A DNA stretch of 64,000 nt from Sipunculus nudus. Lineage: Eukaryota > Annelida > Sipuncula > Golfingiida > Sipunculidae. The first letter of the stretch is position 1. Each line of letters opens with the position of its first letter. A model generated the notes under the pieces. The model saw nothing but the letters and a program-made list of their open reading frames with translations. It made no database searches and was not told the origin of the DNA. Positions 25,141-39,046 of the stretch are shown piece by piece. A program made the position numbers and the translations under genes. The DNA is taken from positions 34,800,164 through 34,864,163 of the forward strand of contig CM049315.1 of assembly GCA_026874595.1 (NCBI GenBank), written 5' to 3'.

Positions 25141-26854
25141 CATAAAATTGTTAATACATTACGAATATTCGGATTCTGGTGATGCATTGATTGCCACATG
25201 GAATCTCTGAAACTACATGTTGACTTTTGATGCGCAAATATATATTTCCCATTAAAATATCATGCAAGTATATTGATTAACTGTTAGTAGGATAAAAGAA
25301 ATACCCAACATAAAATTACTTTAGTTCATGTGTTTATAAATTTTAATTACAAATCGTCCGTAAATGGGTGAGAAATAGTAAAATTTCCATGTCAATTCAC
25401 AACTTAATATATATTTTTATGAATGAATGAGTGAGAGAATTATTTATTCAAAGTAATTAAGAAAATTTCAGTTTAATTTGAATAAATAGACAAATTTAAC
25501 TTTGTATAGTCAGCTAAAATGGTCGGTTTTACTGATCGTGCTTCGAATATCTTTAACAGAATAAAATGCACTTAATATTTTACACTTTAAGTAAAGATGT
25601 AGTATTGTAATTAATAAAATACGGCAGATTGACATTATAAAACTTAAGTAAAATAAGGAAAGGAGGAAAGCGTAAATTTGCAATTTCAAAATACCAATTA
25701 AAAATTGAGAATATGTGAGAGGGGAGAAAAATTTATATAAATTTATATGGGGAAATTCCTTTTATACATTTGCGCAAATACCGGTAGGCATATTATATGG
25801 GCTTCGGCTGTTTTAATAAAAATTGTTTTGTCTATTACCGTGCTCCAGATATTTTTTTTTGCAAAGACAAGCCTTTGATTAAATCAAGTTCAGCGAGTAT
25901 ATATATTTGAAATAAGCCTATAAAGTGGTAGAAAAAGATAGACATTTACAATTCATAGATCATATAAATATCCGTGAATAAAGATTATCAAGTATGAAGA
26001 TAAAAAGTTTGAATTTTTACGGTGTAGATAGAACATGTACAATCGTTTCAATACCAATATAAAGTTAAGAAATGATCAAACTAAATAAATGAAAGTTAGT
26101 GTACATGTTCTTTATCGACATCATAGTTGACAAAAAATATCAAAGCGTGAGTTAATTAGAATTGTATGTAAACGAACACGTATAATATATATGCAAGACA
26201 ACGGGCAGATAATATCAAAGCGTAAGTTAGTTAGAATTATATGTTAACGAATTAATACGTATATATATGCAAGACAACCGGCAACGTTGAAATGTATATA
26301 CAGACCAAAGAACAAAGTACTATTACTTCAAATAATTTACAAAATCAATATTTCTGGTGTGTACTAATATTTTGCAAGTATAAAATGTTTTGAAAAAGGA
26401 AAGTGAATAATATGCACAAAATACATTTTTAAACAATTTATTCAATAACATGTATAAATGAATTAAAAATTAATAGCATTTTCTTGCAGTCTCGCAATTT
26501 TCTTTGCTGGTGAAGATACTCACAGCCAACTTACAAGTCCCACGTACATGTTCGGGCTTCTGGTCCTATATAAACTAAATTATATTTATGCATGTCATTT
26601 TTATAATGTGATGGTGCAACATCAGTTATTGAAATATATGTTTAGAATTTCTTTGTAATGAACGCCCAGTAGAAAATTTAACAAATAAATAATCTTATCT
26701 GATGATTACTCGGTTATGATTTAGAAATAAATAGTACGGAGTCAAACTGGGAGCATCATCTCAATTATTATTATTGAATACAGCGAGATATATAATTTTA
26801 TCATGAGGTCTTGGACCTTATAAATCATGTCCCTCTTTGATAGTTCTATTTTAG

Positions 26855-26934
<80 letters not shown>

Positions 26935-29084
26935 CATTTGGTGAAAATGAATAAAGGCTACAACTTTAATATACAATAAGTATTAATGTTGTTTAACATA
27001 AAAATGAGTGACAAAATGCAATGGGTGAATAATATAGTAATTAACCTACCATATATATTAATAAAGAGAGGAAAATAATGTAAATCCGTGTTCATTCGTT
27101 AAAAATTCTGATCATCTATATTATAATTACAACCGTTTAATAATATATAATCATCAATTGTTCAAGCTCATATACGTCATCCTAAATATATTGCATGGAC
27201 ATTCTTACATCTGAAGAATTATTTAAACAGCTGTAAGTAAAATCAATAAATATATATAATTGGTTCATTCGCACGAAAAATGTCAAAACATAAATTGTTC
27301 TTTTGAACGAAAATATTCAAGTATGTATGCTATATATGAATATATACAAATACTTTTTTTCAATATTATTGACTTTGTATGATATATATATATATATATT
27401 ATATGGACTGTAATATATTTACATTATTTAAACTGCAGTTCAGAATTCTCAGAATAAACAGAAGCATTATATATGTCATATTTACAAAATAGTTAAAAAA
27501 GGCATATAAAAACCCGTGTAATGATCATGTAATGTAAAAATAAATTTTAAAAACTTGATGCTGCATTAAATGACTTCTCTTTTATATCGCTAGGAGTTAT
27601 CTTCAAATATTTATAAATTTTCCATGCTATATTCAAATATTACTTATTGTTTCAAGTTAAGGGTATTATATTTATACCGTTTTAAAACATATATCACCGG
27701 TAATTATATATATATATATTTAAATATATATATATATATATATATATATAGTGGTCGTTTTATTTTTTAAGATAAACAGTTGTATAAATGATTAACCTGT
27801 AGATTCTTTTGTCGGACATATCCTCCATATTTACATGTAAAATATCTTTTTAATGAAGTTTTTTCTTGTAAATAATTTTATTTACATTTTCCGTTTTATA
27901 TGTAGAGTGCACAACTTTTATCTGAAAATATATCTATTACTTTTTATTACGGTGGTAAGTCTCACCATAATTTCATATAGTTGAATATAAAGACTTAAAC
28001 GTTTATATACCACCTCGATCTTAATCAATTAACAAATACATCATGTAAGTTACTTTTCAAGCGATTCTCATAAACAATAAATAAAACTAGGTAAACAAGC
28101 TGTACGGGAGGTTCTTTTAAAAGTGATACATTCCCAACTTGAATACGTATATACATATACGTTAATGACACTATATTTAGAGTGACAAATTGGTTCTTTT
28201 CGGCTTATGTATGTTATATGTTTTTTTACCATTTTTAAAAAGACCTATATTTAGGAAAACGCATTAATTACTTGCCCTGTGTCTGTGCGATTCAGTTTAA
28301 ATAATTATGTTTACAGTATAAAACTGTAGGGTATTTTCTGTACATGAAGATACATGCAGTCAGCGGCCCATCCTTATCTTGCCAACATAACATTAAAAAA
28401 TATAAGCATATTTGAGTCCTCTAAATTACTGGTATGTTCATACATGCCGCTAGGTACGTTATGTTAATTACTATGTATTATGTGAAAAAAACATTATTTA
28501 ACCTTGAAATGTATATATACTAGTAAATAATGATACATGTGTGCATGTGTGTGCGTGTGTGATTGCATATGTGTGTGATGCATATAGATGACCATTGATA
28601 CAGGCGGAGCTTATTTGTTACCTGCTGTCACTTAATTCGGTCTCACTTCATGCATATGCATGATAAACTAATAAGGTGATCACTGTAGATATGCATGTAG
28701 CAGATACGTCATCTATAGATAACCTTTCATATAAAAACGAGATATATGAACGGTGACAAATCTATGTATATTACATTATATGCTAATATATATTTTGGCA
28801 TGCGGGAAAACTTATTTTGAACTGTCAAATCCACTTGTGAATGTGGGATACGTATCAGCTATAAAAATAAGTATACTTCTATAAATAAACAGACATGGAT
28901 ATATACATATGCAGAAAGTGGAAAATTAGACATATATACTATATATATGTACACACACATGTTCATATATATATATATTATGTGCTGAGTTATATAACCT
29001 GTTTAGTTTATAACATATAAGAGCCACTAAACTAAAGTACATGTACATATATAGTTCAATAGCCCACCAACCAGTTAAACGTAA
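25141..29084. other. AT-rich intronic DNA
   Basis: No gene is seen. It includes (TA)n followed by (GT)n at 26856-26934, a diverged (TA)n pair near 27702-27750, and a 76-bp tandem pair listed separately. Confidence 0.5.
26136..26284. repeat. Diverged 76-bp tandem pair
   Basis: Two adjacent copies begin AATATCAAAGCGT and end TATATGCAAGACAAC (about 26137-26209 and 26213-26284), with roughly ten differences. Confidence 0.8.
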
Positions 29085-29560
29085 AATATACGCCCGGCAG
29101 GGGGCTCAAGACTTTACAATGATCCAGGTGAACTGAATATCTCGGGAACGTGTCGTTGTGTTCGTCAATTACATTTACAGTTTTCACATGACTAAAATGG
29201 GAACTAGCATAGACATTCATGTTTGTAAAAGTACTGGTGTTCTGAAGGCTTTAGATAAACAAAGAGGGTGATCAGTCACATAGCGGTTTGATAAAATTGA
29301 CAATTCACCTTGATACACTTTGACAGCCGATGAACTGTCCTATATAATATATCAGCGGAGCATTGCCAGAGCGTTGCCCGGATCGGCTTGACCAGTCCTG
29401 TGGCCGGCGGTCCTTTAAAGTAGCGGTCAAATAGAAGGTTATGTCGGGCACAAACAGTCACGAATAATGATGGATGAGGGTCTGGACAATTACTGGCCGA
29501 TAACATCCAAGGGATATGGAGTCATGGTGTATTGATGACCGCTGGATACCTTGGCCAGAT
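29085..29560. promoter_or_regulatory. Balanced-composition intronic island (candidate enhancer)
   Basis: 29276-29560 in particular is GC-balanced and non-repetitive, with CACCTTGA, TTTGACAG (MEIS-like), CCTTTAAAG and AGATAA words. No reading frame has coding character. Function is inferred from composition. Confidence 0.3.
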
Positions 29561-31487
29561 AATGCATCAGAGGGGTGAAAGCATGCATAAACAGTACACA
29601 AACTGATGCTTATGTACAAATGAAAACAGTGACGTAAATCCGACAGCTTGTGTCCTAATTAATTGTATATACAGGTCTGCCATCCAAACTGGAAAATTTA
29701 ATGTAAAAACAAATGGTGTTAGGTTGTAAATGACTTTAAAATGCATATCATGATCAAGTTATGAATCCATGGTACTTACCTATAGGTTATATAAATGTAT
29801 ATACTTATTTATATATATATTCTAGTTGAGAGTAGGGATAAAATATATATTAACATTATTACTTAATAATGTTTTTTTACACATACTTATTGAAGTTCAT
29901 TACACGTATTCATTGACGTTAACAAGATCAATAGCTTCCCGATCCTTAAATGCATTCAGTTTCTGTTGTTTTAATAACAATTGTAAACTGTTAATATTTG
30001 CCATATTTAAAATTTGAATAATTTACGACGTATATATGCTCCTCACCAGATCGGTATTGTATCACATAAATGCGATACGATCACTTCCGATTCAAATAAT
30101 TTTAAATGGTTATACATATATAAATGTGAATTAAATATAATGTAAATGTAAATATATTTATCCTCTGTTCTTCTTAATATTCAATGAGCGATCTCATCAT
30201 ATAGAAAAAGCTAGGAGAATTTTGTTTACATTCTTAATTTAACTGTCTGTCTGAAATGAAGCCGTAACATTAAACGTTATGTGTTCAATAAAAATACATT
30301 GATAATACATAGATATTAATTATCACTATGAAATATTTATTTTGATTATAAAAATAGTATATGATTATTTAAAAATGGATATGGTTTAATGAAGGTTCAC
30401 TATTTATTTCAAACTTTCAAATTCATATTTTCGTCAGTAAATCACATTCACGCAAACCTGGTCATTGATTAAGCTAAATCTGAAACTTGTTTAATTTGCA
30501 GATTTGAGTTTCTGCATTTCCCATTAATTAATAAAAACAATGTTACTTTTTGCAAATATGAATTATTATAGGTGGCCCCAGTCCATGAATCGGCAGTGCA
30601 TGGATCAAATGCTGGTGCCTTCATTTTAAGAACAATATCATTTAAAATCTGATTAACACTTGATAATTACTTTTCAAATCACTTTCAAATCACGCTTGAT
30701 ATTTTAAAAAATTATTTTCTGTTGTACTATTAGGTTTTTATTACAACATTTCTACTTACATTGAAGTATACACTTAGAAGTTTGCATTTTATTTTAACCA
30801 AGAAGGTTTAACATGTTACAACTCATTGTTTTAAAATTATGTATGATACATATACAGATTTATATGTTTTCATTTTCATTCAAAAATCTATTGCTTATTA
30901 AGTCTCGGCGACTTTTTTTTACAAATATGTATTATTGTTTTATTTTTATTGTGGTCATACAAGAACATCTACAGGAATTAGATATAGTTAATATTCATTT
31001 AACCTTAAGGTTCCTTTTTTAACAGAAGTTTTTAAATTTTCATATGGTCATTATTTTGCACAACCAAATAAAAAAACTACAGAAAATCTTGTAAAAGGTC
31101 GATGTCATACGGTTAGAATAATGAAAAATGACATTTAAATAAAAATCATTCCTTAGTTAACTGTATGTATGGAGAAAGCTGTAAACTGAGATATTTACCT
31201 AACATGTTTTCAATTTATTTATTTTTTTTTAGAAAATTCTCCTAACTTTTGTGTATACTTAACTGCCTGGTTTTCACTCTACAAAATTAAAAAGACGTTT
31301 AATAAGATTTCAGTCGAATAGAATTTCCGAACACATATCTAAAATGCAGTTACTTATGAAACATCGTCGTCTCCGTCTGAAATCCACCTGATAATTCCGA
31401 AACAACAAGAACTGCTGCAACATAAGTTTTAGCATTATAGTTGATTACGAGCCTGTCATGTGAGCGCTCTTTATGTCAGTACTGGTG

Positions 31488-31550
<63 letters not shown>

Positions 31551-31826
31551 GAGATAGAGAGAAAGAGAGAGATTTTATAAATGTTACCATTAACTCTTAT
31601 ATAATACTTGTATATATAGGATTATTTAACCTTATTTGATTAAAGGCAGCCTTTTGCGTCAATATTTATTTTTTTAATACTAAATAAAAATAAAATATAT
31701 TGTTTGTATATTTGTGGGATATGTATCTGATCAGTATGGATGAGGTTACAATAAGAAATTGTATCTTAATTTCATCAGTATGAAAAATGTTTTGAAATCC
31801 ACAAAGGGGGGGGGGGGGACGGGGTT
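29561..31826. other. AT-rich intronic DNA
   Basis: No gene is seen. (TA)n at 31489-31547 runs into a short (GA)n. A poly(G) tract lies at about 31807-31818. Confidence 0.5.
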
Positions 31827-31829
31827 ATC

Positions 31830-32070
31830 TACAGGACCCTAAAGGTGCCCCAAAGTTCTCAAAGGTTCTTTAATGAACTATACAATCAACATAATATGAG
31901 GTTCTTTAACATGAAGGTGTTTTAAAATACCCTAGCATAGGGTTCTATATTAAAGAACCCTGAAGGTGTTTTAATGAATCCTATCACAATTTCTTAAAAA
32001 AACCCTATGATAGTGTTCTTAAAAGAACCAAATAGGGTTCCAAAATTTGTGACGGGGTAAAGAACCCTTT
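31830..32070. repeat. Array of AGGGTTCT / AGAACCCT words
   Basis: GGTTCTTTAA-like and AAGAACCCT-like words alternate in both orientations about ten times in 240 bp, making a multi-hairpin block. It resembles fold-back MITEs, but no clean termini were found. Confidence 0.6.
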
Positions 32071-32375
32071 TTTAGAAACATAAATCACACATGTTGGTCA
32101 TATAATGACGTTAATGCTTTTATATTTCAGCTTAATGGTTGATTCGTCTGGAAGAAATAGGATCTCATTGGTAAATGTTGATGAATTAGGATATAAATTG
32201 TCTAAAAACATAACAACAATAAAAAGTGTTTTATACCATGCAATGTTAGCAGGAATGGCTGCAGTGTGTGTATTTATTATAGCTGCGACGAAAATAAACC
32301 AATCAGATTAATAGATACGTGCTCATTTGACAGTGCATCAAGTTGATTGGTGGGTTACTTCAGATCCTGGCACCC

Positions 32376-32376
<1 letters not shown>

Positions 32377-32446
<70 letters not shown>
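32377..32446. repeat. (TA)n microsatellite, 70 bp
   Basis: Thirty-five uninterrupted TA units. Confidence 0.95.
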
Positions 32447-32449
<3 letters not shown>

Positions 32450-32549
32450 CAGCGTAGTGAACCATTTGATAAATATGTCACTTTTTACGACTGCAGCTAG
32501 ATCATAACAACTTTGATTAATAATTATGGCTCTTTGCCTATATCTGCCT

Positions 32550-32665
32550 CCCCCTTATATGTCACGCGCCATAGGTCGATCTGCATGACCCATCGGTCGC
32601 CTATCGGCGAATGGGCAACCCGTCGGCCGATGGGCTTGCGCCATCGGTCAATTTCATATAACTTC
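32550..32665 (+). repeat. CGGCCGATGGG repeat, forward copy
   Basis: Contains GTCACGCGCC, GGTCGATCTGC, CCCGTCGGCCGATGGG and GCGCCATCGGTC. The same words occur in reverse order on the minus strand at 34660-34785, so the two are inverted copies of one family about 2 kb apart. Confidence 0.65.
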
Positions 32666-33479
32666 CGATATAAATATAATAAAATGACGCAATATTTTAA
32701 TTATGAAGTGGAAACCTTGTAACCTTGTAATTGATTAGAGTTTGATTTCTCTGTACCTTCCCACCGTGGTATTTTGCCTATACATAAGATGTCATGAACT
32801 ATTATAGGTGGTGCATGATAGAGTATAACAGCACAAAGGGGTTTAATTCCATATTTAGGGATTTCAATGCTGATAATGCATATAATTTTTAGCTGAAGTG
32901 ATAAAATACGTATCAAACAGAACAAAGGTAAAGTCAGATAACTCCTACAGAAAATACTTAGGAAACACTAAACCTTATCCTCGAGCGGATAATGATTTTT
33001 ATCGGGGTTGGATATTTATATATGCATCTTATGTATACATATCTATTTTTCTCATGCAAAAGCTGCTGCTTATATAAATCTTAAATTAAAAAAAAAATGG
33101 ACATTTAAAATATCGGAATGATGGTTTCATGTATAGGCATGTCTAAATTTCTTATGTTATAAATAAATAACATGCAGAGTTACTCTAAGGAGCAGTTCAG
33201 TGTACAGATATTCATTCATGCTCCAGATCAAACAATCTATATTTGATAATAACAAAAGGTAGTTTGTTTAAAAAAATTGTAGAAAATCTTTGACATAATA
33301 TATAAATTTCTTGGGGGGGGGGGGGGTATAAAAGTCATTCGTGGGGATGGAAAGGGGGGGGGGGGGCACAATATAATTTAAGTATTTAAATTGACATTTG
33401 ACTCGCTGCTTATTCATCTGGTAAGAGCATTTTATAAGAAAACTAGAATACGGGTAGTCGACAAGAGACTACGTGTATC

Positions 33480-34115
33480 CTCCGAAATCAGAGTGAGGCA
33501 TGGATTGAGTGGCAAGGGGAAAAAGAGTGAGATGTGTTGCATATTAGCATGAATGTGTGCCACGTAAATATGATTGTCGGTGGCGCCATCTGTTATTTGA
33601 AAGAGAAATCTATCCAAGATATATACCTATGCAAAATTTCAGGTGGACAAGTCAAGCCACTGCTGAGATGTAAGTGATTCTGCCCTAGGCAGATGAACAG
33701 ATGGACACCATGCAGATATGGTTGTTAGTTGGGCACTAATTGCTGAAGAGCTATGTAAGATCTACACTCATGCAAAATTTCAGGGCTTTACGTCAAACCA
33801 GTCCTGAGATATTAGCATGGATGTCTGCAGCGTGAATGTGAATGTAGATGGCGCTACCTGTCATAAAATCACGAAAGCTATTTGAGGATATGACGAACCA
33901 CTGCAGAGATATGAGTGATTTAACCCAAGGCAGACGTACAGATGGACGCTGTGCAAAGAAATTGTACGATATACAGTTTTTCAAGAGCTAAAACTTATGC
34001 AAACTTTCAGCCCAATCGGGCAAACGAGTCCGAAGATATGTTGGTTAATGTGTGAAAACAGACGCACAGATGTACGCTATGCAAAGAGGAAAGGTAAGAT
34101 GGGCGCAGCAGTTAA
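33480..34115. repeat. Degenerate tandem array with GCAAAATTTCAG words
   Basis: Three or so diverged units share ATGCAAAATTTCAG, CACTGCTGAGAT or CAGTCCTGAGAT, GTGATTnnnCCnAGGCAGA and ACAGATGGACnCnnTGCAAA. Two copies of a GATGGCGC / GGCGCCATC word are embedded. Such arrays are frequent in mollusc genomes. No coding signal. Confidence 0.55.
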
Positions 34116-34659
34116 GACCCGATCATAATTCTGATTTTCGTATAATTCCGAAACCTATGCACCGTCGGCGGCCGGCTGAAAACATACCGGTTGTACCCGC
34201 AAAACTCTGTTTTGGCGGATCCAATAAATAAACAAGACGACTTGAAAAACGTAATCTGTGGTGAATACTTCATATATTTATATTACGGAAACATGTGTCA
34301 ATGTACTGCCAGCAGCTACTGAGATATAGGGAGTTTAACCTATAACAGAGTTTGTTAAAAGTGCATTTCAACAGAACTGCATGTAGGATAACATATTCAA
34401 GTTGGACCTAACAGATATTACAGATTCACATGTATAGAATTACATGTAAATATTACAAACAAAAATTTCAGTTTAGCTGCACTCTGAATTATCAAAATAT
34501 ATGATTCATCAGCCACTTTAGTGGGTTTTCAACAGTTATTTTAATTTTATAGGTTACGTCATTATTATTTTATTGTCTATTTTATTTGAAACAAAATAGG
34601 AAATAATACATGATATATAGCATATACTTTTTGTTCAGTGTGAACTTCAATATCGATCG

Positions 34660-34785
34660 ATTGGTTTGGCAAATCGGATGATGGTTTAACCCATCGGCCG
34701 ATGGGCGACCCGTTGGCCGATCAACCGTTGGCGCAACCCCAGCTGCCGATTGGCAAGATCGACCGAAGGCGCGTGACATATATAT
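34660..34785 (-). repeat. CGGCCGATGGG repeat, inverted copy
   Basis: Inverted relative of 32550-32665. It contains the perfect 16-bp palindrome CCCATCGGCCGATGGG near 34690 and ends in GGCGCGTGACATATA, the complement of the forward copy's start. Confidence 0.65.
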
Positions 34786-34789
34786 AGGT

Positions 34790-35156
34790 AGTTATAATAT
34801 AATCGCATGGTTCTTCCCATGTCATGCAGTCACACTTAGTATGCCGTATACACCAACCTATGGTTTCAGTTCCCGCCTATATATATATAATTATAACATT
34901 AAGATATACTCAACGATTCATCTTGGTTGATTTGCTATTAAAGTATATGAATAAAGTTTTTATATTACCATTTTCATATATGATGTCAATCACATTAAGT
35001 ATTTTATCCTTATTGAATACGATTTTCAATTAATTTTAATTTAACATTTTAATGTAAATATATATTTATAACGTTTTATAATGTTCAATCTAAGGTGACC
35101 GGTAAATCACAGAAGAGATTATTTGAAAAAAAAGAAGTTATCACCTGAACCATCTC

Positions 35157-35211
<55 letters not shown>

Positions 35212-37319
35212 CTGTATGGCTATATAGTCATAACTTCTGACATTAACACAAATGCATGCATGCAACAAGCATGCATTTGTGAGCTTCGAACAGAATGTCA
35301 GCAACGTATACATGCTATATAAGCTATATCTAGCTTCTATATATGACGTATTCACACATTGAACATGTAGGTGTACATATATACAGAAAACAATCTTCTA
35401 TGCATGGGATTCTGCATGTATAAGATAAACCGGCATTTATATACTTGTCATTTGGAAACCAATTCCCGCATATATATATTTATATACGGCATGCTTGCAT
35501 GCATGCATGCGTATGGACCCTCATGCACCTATGCTCACCCATATATATTGTTCAGAAAAAAGTTAATGTTTACTCCGGCTAATTATCCAATAATTATATA
35601 TAGATATGTATATATGTGTGTGAGCAACGCAGTAATAATTAGTGTATGCATGTACTTTTGCATTCCCTTATCCTATTAAGGAATTAGATAACATGAAACA
35701 TGAAAACATTAAATATAATAAATTAACTGGATATATTAATAATATCGAAACTTATTTCAATCAAGACATAAACTGATATATCAGGGCTCTGTATATAATT
35801 AATATTATGCATTTCATTCTGTGTATAAATTCATGTACAGGGGGTTAAAATAAATAAATGTACAAACGCGTCTTGAGTGAACTAATTCTGACTAACATCT
35901 TGATTGTGTAGAATCTCTTTTTTCAGCTTTGTTAACCGCTTAAGTATATGTTAATTAATTATATTTGATATATGATTTTATTGTTATTATGTAATATATA
36001 TACATACATACACAATATATATATACACATATGTATATATATATATATATGTCAAACATGAACAATCATAAGAAAAATTCAAATAAGTTAATATTCGTAT
36101 GTTTGTGTACATGTTTATCGAGTTCTGATGAATTAAGGTTGTTTAGAAAGTTGACGGAAAAAAAGGAGCAAGTACATGCTCTTTTATATAAGCAAACATT
36201 TTACTAGAATACATGAGTACAAACATGCATGTATGTATTCATGTATATGCAGGTTCATGTATATTTATAAGAAAATATCTCTCTAAAAAATATATATGTG
36301 CATGTCTCTATATGTCTAAAATAAATTATTAAAATTCTGAATCATACAAACCATTAAATATATTCATCTTCCCTGCTTTAATGAATAATTTTAATTACAC
36401 GTCTGTAGTTTCTATATAATCCTAAAATATATTTACCAAAGAATACATGATTGTGTACATTAATTGAATGAAGATCATATTCCAGTGAGTCTTTTGTTAT
36501 ATAAAACACATTAATTTTTTATGAATTTATCATCATTTGTTCATTAGAAATAACCAAATTAATAGCAAAAAGACTTAACATGGTTTGAACGGAATTATCA
36601 CTTATTCTAATATATACATCAAGTTATTATATATAATTAGTTTAGATAGATTTTATGGTTCCTGATTTGGAAATGTCTATATCATTTATTTATTATTTAT
36701 TTTTCTTGTGCAAATAACTAGTTAAATAAAATCAAAGATGCGCAGGCATGCAGAACATTGCAGAACACTTTGATCCATGTAGTAAGTGTCTGAAATGTAT
36801 ACAGCCCATTTTATCTTAATGTTGTTAAAGTAAGATGTTTGATTGATATTACAAACATGTAAGAAATGTGATATATATCTGCAACATATGCATGTGCATG
36901 TGTGTATCCAAGTGTGTTGTATTTTAATTTATTGACAAAAGTGATAAATGGTTCCTACAGGAGGAATGGCACCATGCAAATACAAATATCCCTGGATATT
37001 CAAAATTGATTAATTTGAAGGTCGTGTGCTTATTTAAGGGTGAAATAATTGTTTTATTTTTTATACACCCACCCATATATAAATATATACGCCCTGTATA
37101 TATATATATATTTATATATATATATATATATATATATGCAAACACGCATATATACAATGTACACAATGTACACCATCATGGATACAACATGCATATTTAA
37201 AGTTTTATAGAGAAACATGTCCGCGTAATACAGCATGGTAGTTAGTCTTAATCCGCAATTATCATTTACGAAATATATATATATGTACATGTGTATATAT
37301 AGTTATAAACATATTCAGA
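34790..37319. other. AT-rich intronic DNA
   Basis: No gene is seen. It includes (TA)n at 35158-35209, a hairpin of ATGCATGC-type words at 35240-35280, and broken TA-rich stretches near 36000-36050 and 37077-37137. Confidence 0.5.
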
Positions 37320-37510
37320 ACATTAGCCTCATGCAAGGCCGGGGTTTCCTAGACCACCTGACACAAGTTTTATCTTATCTGCGGGGGATGTTAGACACGC
37401 AGATAAGGCGATAATATGGCATGAAACACATGTTCATTGTGATGGCCGTATCAGCCTGTGAGCCTCGTCAAACAGCGACGTGCAAACATTCCAGCTCCCC
37501 ATAATCCCGT
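37320..37510. promoter_or_regulatory. Intronic island with four clustered GATA motifs (candidate enhancer)
   Basis: TTATCTTATCTGCG (37370-37383) faces CGCAGATAAGGCGATAA (37398-37414), giving four GATA-type motifs within 45 bp. The core CTTATCTGCG / CGCAGATAAG is a perfect 10-bp inverted repeat. The surrounding sequence is GC-balanced and non-repetitive. A gut-type GATA input to Xlox is plausible but inferred. Confidence 0.4.
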
Positions 37511-37548
37511 GTCATGAACTGGGATCCAGTAATGTATATTATGTTCCG

Positions 37549-37604
<56 letters not shown>

Positions 37605-37869
37605 CTCAAATGTGTTTATGTTTTTGTTAAGTAGAGTGCTCCATTGTTATTATTTTCTTCTTGTCCTACAATTCACTAGATAAATTAGCTGAAACTGCGT
37701 CCAGTTTTTCATTCTATTTAAACGTGTTATTGCATGCCTGTCCAAGGCGAATGACTTTCATATACTTCTTAATATAGTATGTGAACATACACATACCTGA
37801 AACTGCATGCATGCTGCTTCCATGGCAGTTGATTCTAAATCTTGCATGATTTAATAAGTTTGTATATTT

Positions 37870-38055
37870 TTTTATTTTAGGATAAACTTCTATATCGTCT
37901 CCTTTCGGATCGTCCTCTTGTATCTCCAACTTAAGCAAGTCATTCTTAACTTCCTCCTCTACTCAGCCGACACTGTCCTCTTTTTCTTCCATCTCTGCAT
38001 ATCCTCATTCGTCAGTTTGCTTCCTTTTGCAGTCCTCTAATATTTTGCTATATAT
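37870..38055. repeat. Pyrimidine-rich tract, left part
   Basis: T/C-rich sequence with repeated CCTC, TTCC and TTCGTCAG words. The same style resumes after the gypsy element (41760-42330, with TTCGTCAGTTTCCTCC), so the element appears to interrupt one block. Confidence 0.5.
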
Positions 38056-38878
38056 TGTTACAGGTGCTCTTTGTATTGTATGACACGGGCGTAACTCGTG
38101 TTGTAGTTGCACCCTCATTTTAATCCGTACTGGTTGAACTCTCGTTGTCATGCTAGCTTGGGGCTTTCTCGCCTGGCCGAGCCGGGTCGGGCTCACGTGT
38201 GTACCTTGGTATGTAGAGACACAGCGATGTTTTTCTAGATAATTCCTGTAACGCGTGTTTACTGTGTGTTTTGTTGGATTTATTAGACTGTTCGAGAAGT
38301 GGAAAATTCTCGGCTTGGGGCAAGAAGTTATAAATAGGGGCTGTGTTTTAAAGTAGAGAGAGGTGAGAGAATATTCTAGCAGACACAGACGTGTGGGACC
38401 TATCCGATTATCCAGTAATTTCAGGGATTCCACTATTACTGACACTTTACAATTTAGTGCTGCCTGTCTCAAGTTAACTTTCTTAATTGTTACAAGAGCA
38501 TTACATTGGACTGTTATTCTCCGGGAGAATTCATGTGAACTGTTCGCCGGCTTATACATTTTAAAGGACTTATCGTTGTGACAGTGCATGGTGGTATCCA
38601 GGAACTGTGCACATTGTTTATTTTACTGTGTGATTGTATTGATTTGTTGTTATACCGCTGTTATACTGTGTAATTGTATTGATTTAGTGTATTGTAATGT
38701 TAGGGTTGTTTTAAGAATAAATTATAGTTATTTGTTATAAAAAAAACACTGACTTCTTTATTCATTCCCCTAGACATTTCATGCTGCCTAGTGTTACAGA
38801 ATCTGATTATTTTTATCTCCTTGACAAAATTTGTGTTCAGCACGCATACATGATCTGTTGATATTAGATTCCGTAACA
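38056..38878 (+). repeat. 5' LTR (823 bp)
   Basis: Begins TGTTAC and ends GTAACA, a perfect 6-bp inverted terminus. A TATA box TATAAATAG lies at 38329-38337 and a poly(A) signal AATAAA at 38716-38721, giving a plausible U3-R-U5 order. TATAT precedes it. Confidence 0.85.
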
Positions 38879-38884
38879 TAAAAT

Positions 38885-38902
38885 TGGGGGCTCGTCTGGG
38901 AT
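38885..38902 (+). other. Primer-binding site, Pro-tRNA type
   Basis: TGGGGGCTCGTCTGGGAT lies six bases after the LTR. It differs at one position from the classical proline-tRNA primer site of gammaretroviruses. Confidence 0.85.
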
Positions 38903-39046
38903 GCTTAATAGTTTTGAAAATTTGTTTGGCCTTGACCTGGACACATTGTTTTATCATACATTGTTAACAAGATTACATACTGTTTACAGCACATTGTTAA
39001 CAGGATTTATCTCAGTGGTTTTTTGTTATTGTTTTAACATCTTAAC

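Noticed and set aside
38005-38589. A 194-codon minus-strand frame
   Set aside because: It lies antisense across the 5' LTR and has no recognisable protein features.
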